From the NCBI GenBank assembly GCA_000953695.1, contig LN554847.1, positions 124,001 to 188,000 of the forward strand: 64,000 nucleotides of DNA, written 5' to 3'. The notes beneath the pieces are model-generated. The model did not search any database and had not been told where the DNA came from. It saw only the letters and a list, made by a program, of their open reading frames with translations. Source of the stretch: Aliivibrio wodanis (GTDB lineage: Bacteria > Pseudomonadota > Gammaproteobacteria > Enterobacterales > Vibrionaceae). How positions within the stretch are numbered: position 1 is the first letter of the stretch; each line of letters opens with the position of its first letter. Shown here piece after piece: positions 1 through 8,241 of this stretch. The translations under genes and the position numbers were made by a program.

Positions 1-522
1 AAGCCTATACAGAAAAGTCCGGCGGCTTGAAAAACAAAGTTAGTCAACGGCATTAACCACAACGCAGACACCGATAAGAAGATCCCAATTGCAAACAAGA
101 TATTCATTGGTCCACGGTTGCCTGCAAATAACTTGTCAGAACCCCAACCTGCAACGAGCGATCCAATAAACCCACCGATTTCAAATAGGGATAATGCAGC
201 GTTAGCATTGATTAAACTGTAGTTATGCTCTTCGGTTAGATATAAATTCCCCCAATCATTAACAGCGGTTCTCACGATATAAACCAACACATAACTAAAA
301 GCGAGTAACCAAATATACTTATTACTAAATACATAGGTTTTCAATATTTCTCTATAGCTTAACCCTTGCCCATGATTTTCTTGGGCTAATTCTAAAGGAT
401 CATTTCGCCACTTTCCTACGCTAGGTAATCCCATCGTTGTTGGTTTATCACGTAAACGCCAACACACGATTAACCCAATAATAATGAAGATACCTGTCAG
501 ATATACAAAGATAACGGTGCGG
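1..522 (-). pseudogene. uhpC: UhpC-like sugar-phosphate sensor/transporter, internal fragment
   Basis: Reading the minus strand gives about 170 uninterrupted residues of a major-facilitator protein of the organophosphate antiporter family. Recognisable blocks include RLRDKPTTMGLP, AVNDWGNLYLTEEH, FEIGGFIGSLVAGWGSDKLF and GNRGPMN. The run GSDKLFxGNRGPMN is typical of UhpC, the membrane partner of the UhpB kinase that senses external glucose-6-phosphate, more than of the transporter UhpT. This covers roughly the second half of the usual 440 residues. The gene runs off the left edge of the window. Upstream it ends abruptly near 522, where IS630-type sequence begins and an in-frame stop follows. 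The N-terminal half is therefore missing here and the gene is probably dead. The UhpC assignment rests on remembered family motifs. Confidence 0.7.
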
Positions 523-956
523 AAAATCTATCCTGTCTACGTCACATGGCTCTGAATATGCTTCGGGCTGAGCCAACGAAAGTAAGTATCGTCGGAAAAC
601 AAAAGCGTTGTTTAATGAATGCATCAATGCTGGAAAGCGTGTTGATTGCGGGGTTGTCTAAAGAAAAAGTCACTACCGATACAGTAATCGATGCATTTGA
701 GTACTTCTTCAACGCACGACAAAACAATAAGCCATGCTTTATTATCTTAGATAATGCCTCTTTTCATAGATCCACAAAATTTAAACAAAAAATACAGGAG
801 TGGTTGATGAATGATGTGCTCGTTTGTTATTTACCACCGTACTCTCCAGAACTCAATATCATTGAGATATTGTGGAAGAAAGTAAAGCATGAATGGCTAC
901 CATGTGAAGCGTTCAAACGTTTTAATACCTCAGTCTTAACATCAAAAATATATTGA
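523..956 (+). mobile_element. IS630-family transposase, truncated fragment
   Basis: An open frame from about 525 to 956 encodes the C-terminal part of a DDE transposase. The block IILDNASFHRS carries the second catalytic Asp, and LPPYSPELNIIEILWKKVKH carries the catalytic Glu in the setting typical of IS630/Tc1-mariner enzymes. The N-terminal helix-turn-helix and first Asp are absent, and the 3' end stops early at SKIY. No matching terminal inverted repeats were found on either side. It abuts the broken uhpC fragment, so it probably caused that break, or a later deletion between elements did. It differs from the complete IS630 element at 43995-45085, whose equivalent block reads PPYSPELNPIEQVW. 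Confidence 0.8.
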
Positions 957-1019
957 ATAATTACGATAAGAGATCACAATAACTTTTGCATGACTACTTA
1001 GTAGGTAAATTTATAATGC

Positions 1020-1079
1020 TGGGCAGTTTTTTGCTTGATATTCTGTAGATTTATAGTTTTGGGCAATAATTTGCCCAAA
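1020..1079 (+). promoter_or_regulatory. Paired dyads, candidate VasH upstream activator sites
   Basis: Two related sites lie 40 bp apart. TGGGCA-N5-TTGCTT starts at 1020. TGGGCA-N5-TTGCCC starts at 1060 and lies inside a perfect 9-bp inverted repeat (TTTGGGCAA, 4 nt, TTGCCCAAA; 1058-1079). The same pattern recurs twice upstream of hcp (23741 and 23762). Both pairs sit about 55-100 bp upstream of a sigma-54-like promoter, the usual place for an enhancer-binding protein. A second perfect hairpin, AACTAAAA-N4-TTTTAGTT, follows at 1078-1097. Binding by VasH is inferred. Confidence 0.55.
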
Positions 1080-1115
1080 CTAAAATTAGTTTTAGTTAAA
1101 TGTAATATTTTAATT

Positions 1116-1131
1116 TGGAACGTTTATTGCA
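1116..1131 (+). promoter_or_regulatory. Sigma-54 (-24/-12) promoter for the Sel1 gene
   Basis: TGGAACGTTTATTGCA matches the sigma-54 consensus TGGCACG-N4-TTGCA at every fixed position except one (A for C at position 4), with the required GG-N10-GC spacing. It lies 105 bp upstream of the ATG at 1236 and 50-90 bp downstream of the paired dyads. This is the best sigma-54 promoter found by eye in the window. Confidence 0.7.
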
Positions 1132-1235
1132 GTAAATTTATTGCTTATCAAACTTGATAGGGAGTATCGGGTTAATTAGATTATGTTTTCTAATTAAATT
1201 ACTTAATTATATTTTTGGTTTTAAGGGAGGTAGTA

Positions 1236-2240
1236 ATGTCAGTATTAATAAGAGTTGTAGCTCTTAATCTTTGGCTGTTTTGTTCTATAGGAAAAATCGC
1301 TGAAGCAAAGAGCTATGATCTAAATAATTTTTCATCAGTAGAGGCTTTTGAAAAAGGGAGAATCTTAAGAGCACAGTTTAAGAATATAGAAAGTCGTCGA
1401 TATCTTAAGTTCGCAGCCGATCAAGGAGATCCTAATGCCGAATATTTATATGCGATGGAGCTCATCTCATATAAAAGCACAATTAGAACCGCTTCAGAGA
1501 GTAAATATTATTTGATTCTCGCAGCTAGAAACGGAAGCCGTAAAGCTATGCAGTTTTTATACCAATATGCAAATTGGCTGAAGGAAGAGGAGCGGATTTT
1601 TTGGAAGAATAACTACTACAATGCTTTGATTAATTTAGGTAGAAGCCAACCTGCTCAAGCTTTTTATGATCTTAGTCAGTATCACAAAGGCAGTTATGAT
1701 GAACTTTCTCAATATTACCTTAGCCGTGCTGTTGTGTTTAATCATCCTAAAGCATTGATGGATGTAGCACATCAAATTGAAGTTGGTAAAGGTAACTTTG
1801 TGTCATCTGATGCTAGAGAAGCCCAAGTTAGACAGATTTACTTAAAAGCAGCAGAAACAGGGTATTTACCAGCTATATTAATTTATATCAAATGCTTAGA
1901 GGGCGATCAGATGTATGAAAAAGCATATGAATGGCGAATTAAGGCTATGGAAGCTGGTGATTTAATGTCTCTACCAATTCTGGCGTCAATACTCACTAAT
2001 CAAAGTGAGCCGTACGGGTTTGTTGAATCTGACGTTGTTGCTGCAAAGGCATATTTAAGTGTTTATTTAGAGTCGGCAGGTAAAGATAAATTACCTACGT
2101 TATATTCAAATATAGAAATGTTTTTTTCTAAGTTGTCGTTAATTTTAAATGATACTAGCGATAATAAATTAATAAATTTAGAAAATAAAATAAAATCTCA
2201 TGCTCCTTTTTATAGACATGATGTTTTTTGGGATTATTAA
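1236..2240 (+). CDS. Sel1/TPR-like repeat protein with signal peptide
   Basis: A 334-residue protein. ATG 1236 is preferred over an upstream in-frame start at 1215 because GGGAGG lies just before it and the product then opens with a secretion signal: MSVLIRVVALNLWLFCS, cleaved near AEAKS. The mature part is helical, with Sel1-like repeat units of the form A..G...A...L, for example near residues 55-105 and 190-260 (YLKAAETGYLPAILIYIK, RIKAMEAGDLMSLPILAS). Such repeats form solenoids that bind other proteins, and Sel1 proteins are known both as T6SS immunity proteins and as accessory factors. It stands alone between IS debris and the T6SS operon. Its sigma-54 promoter and dyads suggest expression together with hcp. 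The exact role is unknown: a periplasmic immunity or accessory protein is a guess. Confidence 0.75.
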   Translation: MSVLIRVVALNLWLFCSIGKIAEAKSYDLNNFSSVEAFEKGRILRAQFKNIESRRYLKFAADQGDPNAEYLYAMELISYKSTIRTASESKYYLILAARNGSRKAMQFLYQYANWLKEEERIFWKNNYYNALINLGRSQPAQAFYDLSQYHKGSYDELSQYYLSRAVVFNHPKALMDVAHQIEVGKGNFVSSDAREAQVRQIYLKAAETGYLPAILIYIKCLEGDQMYEKAYEWRIKAMEAGDLMSLPILASILTNQSEPYGFVESDVVAAKAYLSVYLESAGKDKLPTLYSNIEMFFSKLSLILNDTSDNKLINLENKIKSHAPFYRHDVFWDY

Positions 2241-3008
2241 CTAGGACGAGTGGAGCTTTGGAGGTCACTTTTAGGCACGCATTGGTTACCATACCATTAG
2301 GAATGCCAACGATAGTATGTTGGCATGATTTCTTGATAGTTTATTGCAACGACTTGTATTGAAAAATAGTGATAGACCGTATTCCAGTAACCAAATTCAA
2401 CGGATAAATCTCGCAAGGGGCCCTATCAAAGAGCATTCTATGCTCAGACTTATTATAAGCTTTCTCTGTATTCTTTATAAGTTTAAATAATATTCACCAC
2501 CGCTTTCAGAGAAGTGATTATAACGCTTCATTATGCAGCTAAAAATTGAACATGAAAGCTCAACACGCCCTAAAATATTAATAAGAGTATTATTGATATT
2601 CTTATAACATTTACAGTAACGAGAAATAGAGAATTACTGGAATTGGTATTAATATTTTCATAGATAAATGTATATTATTGTTGAATAACATAAAAGAATG
2701 TCATCTTTAATTTTAAATAACAAAAATATCAACAACAACATAACTTACATTAATACTGGTATTTATGGTACGAATGTCATGTTTATTGTCTTTTTATATT
2801 GTTTTTTATATTAAAATAAATAGCATGGCGCTTTATTAATACTAAGTTATTCATAGTTAACCCATTTTATTTGGTAATGTAATTATAAAAATACTCCTTA
2901 CATAAATAAAGGGAGATAAATAGTTATTAATTAAAAAATCATCGTCATCTCTTTATTGAATTGACTTTTTTATCGACAACGATTGGTATAAGGTATCGGA
3001 GACTTCAT
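2241..3008 (+). other. Gene-free AT-rich leader of the T6SS operon
   Basis: There are 768 bases with no open frame that looks coding. The stretch holds the hairpin at 2303-2326, then increasingly AT-rich DNA with long A/T tracts from about 2560 to 2960, as is common where H-NS-type silencing acts. No sequence with sigma-54 spacing was found here, so the structural operon probably uses a sigma-70 promoter, which could not be placed with confidence. Confidence 0.5.
2303..2326 (+). terminator. Hairpin downstream of the Sel1 gene
   Basis: A perfect 8-bp inverted repeat, ATGCCAAC-N8-GTTGGCAT, lies 63 bp after the Sel1 stop codon. Only a weak T-rich stretch follows (gatttcttgat), so it may be a weak terminator or a protein-binding dyad. 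Confidence 0.35.
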
Positions 3009-3524
3009 ATGTCTAAAGAAGGAAGTGTAGCTCCTAAAGAGCGGATTAATATTAAATATATTCCGGCTACAGGGGATGCACAGGCTGAAATTGAACTTCC
3101 ATTAAAAACACTCGTAGTAGGTGATTTTAAAGGTCACCCAGAAGAAATACCGCTTGAAGAGCGTTCATCAGTACGAGTTGATAAAAACAACTTTGAAGCT
3201 GTCATGCGCGAAAGCGAATTGAATTTTTCTACAACAGTAAAAAACAAGCTAGTTGATGAAGAAAACTCTGATCTTCCAATTGAGCTAAGCTTTAAGTCTC
3301 TGGCAGATTTCTCGCCAGATTCAGTTGCATCACAAGTACCTGAGTTAAAAAAACTAATTGAATTACGTGAAGCTTTGGTTGCTCTAAAGGGACCCCTTGG
3401 CAATATTCCTGCTTTTCGTGATCGTCTTCAAGTTCTTCTGAATTCAGAAGAGTCTCGTGAAAAGCTTTTGGCTGAGTTGAGCTTGGTCGGTGGTGAGAAA
3501 AAAGAAGAAGAGCCTCAGGCTTAA
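3009..3524 (+). CDS. tssB: TssB, T6SS contractile sheath small subunit (VipA)
   Basis: A 171-residue protein, normal length for TssB/VipA. It opens with MSKEGSVAPKERINIKY and continues with the family block LPLKTLVVGDFKG, followed by LEERSSVRVDKNNF and a charged helical C-terminus. TssB pairs with TssC to build the contractile sheath around the Hcp tube in the cytoplasm; ClpV later disassembles it. The start at 3009 was chosen over an in-frame ATG at 2961 because GGAG sits 7-8 nt before it and homologues begin at MSKEGSVAP. It is the first gene of a long same-strand operon, 44 bp before tssC, in the order of the V. cholerae vas cluster. The identification is secure. Confidence 0.97.
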   Translation: MSKEGSVAPKERINIKYIPATGDAQAEIELPLKTLVVGDFKGHPEEIPLEERSSVRVDKNNFEAVMRESELNFSTTVKNKLVDEENSDLPIELSFKSLADFSPDSVASQVPELKKLIELREALVALKGPLGNIPAFRDRLQVLLNSEESREKLLAELSLVGGEKKEEEPQA

Positions 3525-3568
3525 AATTAGACGACATTCGTCACTAACCAAAATTTAGGATTTACTCA

Positions 3569-5044
3569 ATGTCTACAACTGAATCGGTATTGGAAACTCC
3601 CCAGTTAATGGAAGGTAGCCTTTTAGACGAGATCATGCAACAAACACGTATTGCGCCTAATGAAGACGGCTACGATATTGCTAAAAAAGGTGTCGCTGCA
3701 TTTATTGAAAACTTGTTAGGCTCACCTCAATCAGAAGAGCTAGTGAACAAGTCTCTGGTCGACCAAATGTTGGTTGAACTAGATAAAAAAGTTAGCGCAC
3801 AAATGGATGAAATTCTTCACAATGCTAACTACCAGCAAATGGAATCTTCCTGGCGTGGTCTTAAACTTCTCATTGATCGTACTGATTTCCGCGAGAACAA
3901 CAAAGTGGAAATTTTACACGTAACCAAAGAAGAGTTACTAGAAGATTTTGAGTTTGCACCTGAAACATGTCAGGCAGGCTTGTACAAGCATGTTTACTCT
4001 TCAGGTTACGGTCAGTTTGGTGGTGAACCAACAGGGGCTATTATTGGTAATTATGCCTTCTCACCATCAACACCAGATATGAAGCTTCTACAGTATATGG
4101 GGGCTCTTGGCGCAATGTCCCATGCTCCTTTTATTTCGAGTGTTGGTCCAGAGTTCTTTGGTATTGATTCATTTGAAGAACTACCAAACATCAAAGATCT
4201 GAAATCTACGTTCGAAAGTCCGAAATATACAAAATGGCGCTCTCTTCGTGAATCTGAAGATGCACGTTATTTGGCTCTAACCGCTCCACGGTTTCTGTTG
4301 CGTGTTCCTTACGATCCGATAGAAAACCCTATCAAGTTGTTTAATTACACAGAAAATGTAAGCAGTTCTCATGATCATTATATGTGGGGTAATACAGCGT
4401 TCGCGTTCGCTACTCGCTTGACTGATAGTTTTGCGAAGTACCGTTGGTGTCCAAATATCATAGGCCCCCAAAGTGGTGGTGCGGTAGAAGATCTGCCAGT
4501 TCATGTATTTGAATCAATGGGTGCGTTGCAAAGTAAAATTCCAACAGAAGTATTGATTACAGATCGTAAAGAATTCGAACTTGCTGAAGAAGGTTTTATC
4601 GCTCTTACTATGCGTAAGGGGAGTGATAACGCAGCATTCTTCTCGGCTAACTCAATTCAAAAGCCGAAGATCTTCCCAAATACTAAGGAAGGGAAAGAAG
4701 CAGAAACCAACTACAAGCTTGGTACTCAGCTTCCGTACATGATGATCATCAACCGCCTAGCGCATTACGTTAAAGTGTTACAGCGTGAGCAGATCGGTGC
4801 TTGGGTAGAGCGCCAAGACTTAGAGCGCGAACTAAACACTTGGATTAAACAATACATAGCTGATCAGGAGAACCCACCAGCAGACGTACGTAGCCGTCGC
4901 CCATTACGTGCTGCTCGTATTGAAGTCTCTGATGTTGAGGGTAACCCAGGTTGGTACCAAGTATCGCTTTCGGTTCGTCCTCATTTTAAATACATGGGGG
5001 CGAATTTCGAGCTTTCTTTAGTCGGTCGTTTAGATCAAGCCTGA
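3569..5044 (+). CDS. tssC: TssC, T6SS contractile sheath large subunit (VipB)
   Basis: A 491-residue protein of typical TssC/VipB length. Family blocks include YQQMESSWRGLKLLIDRTDF near residue 90, the GAIIGNYAFSPSTPDMKLL region near 155, and the conserved C-terminal run RRPLRAARIEVSDVEGNPGW followed by VRPHFKYMGANFELSLVGRL. TssC is the main sheath component; its C-terminal strands interlock with TssB of neighbouring protomers. A possible ribosome site (AGGA) precedes the ATG. tssE starts only 2 bases after its stop, so the two are probably co-translated. Confidence 0.98.
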   Translation: MSTTESVLETPQLMEGSLLDEIMQQTRIAPNEDGYDIAKKGVAAFIENLLGSPQSEELVNKSLVDQMLVELDKKVSAQMDEILHNANYQQMESSWRGLKLLIDRTDFRENNKVEILHVTKEELLEDFEFAPETCQAGLYKHVYSSGYGQFGGEPTGAIIGNYAFSPSTPDMKLLQYMGALGAMSHAPFISSVGPEFFGIDSFEELPNIKDLKSTFESPKYTKWRSLRESEDARYLALTAPRFLLRVPYDPIENPIKLFNYTENVSSSHDHYMWGNTAFAFATRLTDSFAKYRWCPNIIGPQSGGAVEDLPVHVFESMGALQSKIPTEVLITDRKEFELAEEGFIALTMRKGSDNAAFFSANSIQKPKIFPNTKEGKEAETNYKLGTQLPYMMIINRLAHYVKVLQREQIGAWVERQDLERELNTWIKQYIADQENPPADVRSRRPLRAARIEVSDVEGNPGWYQVSLSVRPHFKYMGANFELSLVGRLDQA

Positions 5045-5046
5045 TT

Positions 5047-5484
5047 ATGACGTATATAGCTCCTGAAGAGAGTGCATTTGGTGTTGGTTTTTTTGAACGT
5101 TTGGATGCCAACACCAAACCTATGTCTCTAAGTCAAGGGCCTGACGTATCAGATGTACTCGAGTCGATAAAACAAAATGTATCAAACATTTTGAACTCTC
5201 GGGTCGGTGGTTCTCAAAGTGCACCGGATCTAGGCTTAATAGATTTTAATGATGCAACACTTGAAATCTCAGACTTATCAGTTCGTATAAAGTTGGCAAT
5301 TCAACATTGTTTGGATCGCTATGAGCCGCGATTGATACATGTGGTCGTAAACGTTGAACAAGATACGTTCAACCCGTTAACTGTGAGGTTTCGCATTCTT
5401 GCAACGATTAATCGTGAAGCGTTACACGAAAAAATTCAGTTCAGCCTGTTATTGGATCAAAATAGAAAATATCGAGTATTTTAA
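5047..5484 (+). CDS. tssE: TssE, T6SS baseplate wedge protein (gp25-like)
   Basis: A 145-residue protein of the phage gp25 family. The segments FFERLDAN near the N-terminus, VSDVLESIKQNVSNILNSR, and the later YEPRLIHVVVNV with the RILATI strand match TssE. With TssF, TssG and TssK it forms the baseplate wedge from which the sheath polymerises. Although older notes call the family lysozyme-like, the role is structural. It sits between tssC (2-base gap) and tssF (5-base gap) in the standard order. Confidence 0.95.
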   Translation: MTYIAPEESAFGVGFFERLDANTKPMSLSQGPDVSDVLESIKQNVSNILNSRVGGSQSAPDLGLIDFNDATLEISDLSVRIKLAIQHCLDRYEPRLIHVVVNVEQDTFNPLTVRFRILATINREALHEKIQFSLLLDQNRKYRVF

Positions 5485-5489
5485 CCTTT

Positions 5490-7259
5490 ATGACGAAAAA
5501 CAAGTATTTCAGAGAAGAGCTCGCATTTCTTAAAGAGCAAGGGAAAGAGTTCACAGAAATTCACCCCCAGCTTTCGCGTTTTCTTCATGGTCAAACAACA
5601 GATCCTGATGTTGAACGCCTGTTAGAGGGCTTTGCCTTTTTAACAGCCCGCCTGCGTGAAAAAGTTGAAGACGAGTTCCCAGAGCTTACTCATTCAGTTA
5701 TTAACATGCTTTGGCCTAACTATTTGCGTCCGATCCCTAGTATGAGCGTGATTGCGTTTACTCCAGATAAAAGCGTCAGCGAGAAGCAGGTGATAACTCG
5801 TGGCACTCAGCTGGATAGCAAGCCTGTATTTGGTACGCCTTGCCATTTTAGAACGTGTCGAGATGTCGAGATTTATCCACTTCAATGCAAAGATGTAAGC
5901 GCAGAGCACACTCGTGAAGCGACCACCATTAAGCTATCTCTTGCTATGACAGGAGACATGACAACAGGTGATGCCAAACTCGGTACGCTTCGCTTTTACT
6001 TAGGTGGAGATAAATACAGTTCTCAAACTTTGTATTTGTGGCTACACCATTACCTACAAAAAGTGACCGTTGAAGTTGACGGTGTTGAATTCGCATTACC
6101 AGCTGATGCATTTGCCACTGTCGGTTTTGATAGCGAACAAGCAATGTTGCCTTACCCTAAAAATGTATACGACGGCTACCGAATCCTACAAGAGTATTTA
6201 TCTTTCCCTGAGGCATTTCACTTTTTCGACGTGAAAGGTCTCGCGAGCGCATTACCAAAATGTGTTACGGGTAAATTTACGTTAAATATTCATTTTTCTA
6301 AAACATTACCAGCAGATACGCGAGTCAGAAAGGATAACTTCCAACTTTATTGTACTCCAATTATCAATTTATTTAGACATGACGCCGATCCGGTCGACTT
6401 GAATGGCCGTCGCACTGAGTACCGAATTTTCCCTTCTAGTCGTTATCCAGCGCACTATGAGATTTTCAGTGTAGACAGTGTCGTTGGTTGGCAAGATACA
6501 GAATCTGAAGGCAGACGCATCCGAGGTGCAAAGCGAGTTTATGAACCTTTTGAGAGCTTTCAACATGAAGTTGAGCGTGTACGTAACCGCCAAGCTCTTT
6601 ACTACCGTACAAGAGTGAAAGAAAGCATTCGAAGCGATGGATTTGATTCATTTATCTCATTTATACGAGGAGATGAAACATCTGCTGTCGGTGTTGATGA
6701 AGCGGTTTCAATTAAACTTACATGTACGAATCGTCTGTTGCCGCTAGAACTAGGCGTTGGTGATATTTGTGTCGCAACTGACACCTCTCCACCATTTGCA
6801 ACATTCCAAAACATTACCGTGCCGTCACAGTCACTTAGACCGGTTCTAGACGGCAGTTTACTGTGGACGTTGATTTCCAACTTGTCACTTAACTACCTCT
6901 CATTGTTATCGAAAGAAGCACTGAGCTGCGTATTAAGAGCCTACGACTTTAGATCGCTTGTTGACCGTCAGGCAGAGCGAGTTGCTCGTATGCGTTTAGA
7001 CGGAATCGTAAAAATCGAATCTCACCCAGTGGATAAAATTTTAAGGGGCTTACCTGTTCGAGGATTACAGTCAACATTACATATTGACCAAAACGGATTT
7101 GGTTCGGAAGGAGACTTATTTTTGTTTGGTACTGTATTGAGTCACTTTTTTGCGCTCTACGCCAGTATTAACTCATTCCACGAACTCGTCGTGGTGAACG
7201 TGACGAACAAAGAGAGATACACATGGGGAACCCAGAGTGGAATGCAGCCGTTGATTTAG
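5490..7259 (+). CDS. tssF: TssF, T6SS baseplate protein (VasA)
   Basis: A 589-residue protein with the diagnostic TssF opening: YFREELAFLKEQGKEFTEIH, followed by PDVERLLEGFAFLTARLREK and LWPNYLRPIPSM. The C-terminal region has GSEGDLFLFGTVLSHFFALY, also typical. TssF is the largest wedge protein and binds TssG in a 2:1 ratio. Its 3' end overlaps the start of tssG by 37 bases, a sign of translational coupling between two proteins made in fixed proportion. Length and all visible blocks are normal. Confidence 0.97.
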   Translation: MTKNKYFREELAFLKEQGKEFTEIHPQLSRFLHGQTTDPDVERLLEGFAFLTARLREKVEDEFPELTHSVINMLWPNYLRPIPSMSVIAFTPDKSVSEKQVITRGTQLDSKPVFGTPCHFRTCRDVEIYPLQCKDVSAEHTREATTIKLSLAMTGDMTTGDAKLGTLRFYLGGDKYSSQTLYLWLHHYLQKVTVEVDGVEFALPADAFATVGFDSEQAMLPYPKNVYDGYRILQEYLSFPEAFHFFDVKGLASALPKCVTGKFTLNIHFSKTLPADTRVRKDNFQLYCTPIINLFRHDADPVDLNGRRTEYRIFPSSRYPAHYEIFSVDSVVGWQDTESEGRRIRGAKRVYEPFESFQHEVERVRNRQALYYRTRVKESIRSDGFDSFISFIRGDETSAVGVDEAVSIKLTCTNRLLPLELGVGDICVATDTSPPFATFQNITVPSQSLRPVLDGSLLWTLISNLSLNYLSLLSKEALSCVLRAYDFRSLVDRQAERVARMRLDGIVKIESHPVDKILRGLPVRGLQSTLHIDQNGFGSEGDLFLFGTVLSHFFALYASINSFHELVVVNVTNKERYTWGTQSGMQPLI

Positions 7260-8239
7260 GCGATGAAAATTTTCACCAGCTAACGGGTGAGCTGTCAACA
7301 AAAGTTCGAGAGTACAGTTTTTATCAGCTTGTGGAGTTGTTGCAGAAATTAAATGATTTAAACCCAGAATCTGAAGAGTGGGAACGACACTGCCGTCTCG
7401 TGTTTAGTGCAAACCCAAGTTTGGGTTTCTCACCGTGTGATGTAAAGGCGCTAGAAACACGACATGATAAAAGGCAAGTGCTTTTAACTAACTTTTTTGG
7501 ACTTTCCGGGGCTCAATCGCCTTTACCTAGCTTTATTTTGGAGCAGTTAGCAACGGAAGAAGCTGGTGGCTTGAAACAGCCATTTTTAGACTTTTTTAAT
7601 AACCGCTTGATCAACCTCGTTTATCGAGTGTGGCGAAAATATCGTTATTACGTTCGCTTTCAAGCTGGAGCACAAGATCAGTTTTCTGCACAGCTATTCG
7701 CGTTGGTAGGTCTCGGTGACCCTGACCTTCGGGGGGAAACGCCGATCAACTGGTGCAAAATGTTGGCATATGCGGGGACGTTAGCTGGCCGAAGCCGCTC
7801 ACCACAGGTCGTAGCGGGTATTATCGCCCATTGTTTCGACTTAGAAGATGTCACGATCAGGCAATGGGTGAGAAGGCGAGTGCTCATTGATAAAAGCCAG
7901 CAATTGGGTTTAGGCGTGCAAAATGTGAGCCTTGGTGTTGACTCAATTATTGGTGAATCGGTTGTTGATTGCAATGGCAAGTTTGTCATTTGTATCGGCA
8001 ATTTAATGCGGGAACGCTTCGCAGATTTCTTACCATCAGGGAAAGAGCATCAATCATTATGTAAGTTGGTTGAGTTTGTTTTGCGAGAGCAGATGGCATA
8101 TGACGTTGAACTGACGATGAAAGAAAGTGAAGCGCCTGATTTTTGTTTACATCCAGAACAGAGTGTCGCACTTGGTTGGACCTCGTTCCTTGGAAGTGAC
8201 ACGACGAATAAAAACGTATTGATCCAGGTAAGGCAATAA
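7223..8239 (+). CDS. tssG: TssG, T6SS baseplate protein (VasB)
   Basis: A 338-residue protein beginning inside tssF. Typical features are the early YSFYQLVELLQKL segment, a run around GFSPCDVKAL, the block FFGLSGAQSPLPSFILEQL, and FLDFFNNRLINLVYRVWRKY. The GLSGxxSPLP block and FxDxFNxRL are hallmarks of TssG. It forms the core of each baseplate wedge with two TssF copies and TssE and contacts TssK. The start at 7223 has only weak ribosome-site signal, consistent with coupling to the overlapping tssF. Confidence 0.96.
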   Translation: MGNPEWNAAVDLGDENFHQLTGELSTKVREYSFYQLVELLQKLNDLNPESEEWERHCRLVFSANPSLGFSPCDVKALETRHDKRQVLLTNFFGLSGAQSPLPSFILEQLATEEAGGLKQPFLDFFNNRLINLVYRVWRKYRYYVRFQAGAQDQFSAQLFALVGLGDPDLRGETPINWCKMLAYAGTLAGRSRSPQVVAGIIAHCFDLEDVTIRQWVRRRVLIDKSQQLGLGVQNVSLGVDSIIGESVVDCNGKFVICIGNLMRERFADFLPSGKEHQSLCKLVEFVLREQMAYDVELTMKESEAPDFCLHPEQSVALGWTSFLGSDTTNKNVLIQVRQ

Positions 8240-8241
8240 CC

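Noticed and set aside
2320-2336. TGGCATGATTTCTTGAT as a sigma-54 promoter
   Set aside because: The TTG is shifted by one base relative to the required GG-N10-GC spacing, and the TGGCAT is part of the hairpin at 2303-2326.
2961-3008. TTGACT at 2961-2966 with TATAAG near 2990 as the tssB promoter
   Set aside because: The spacer would be about 20 bases, and the start point would leave almost no leader before the ribosome site.
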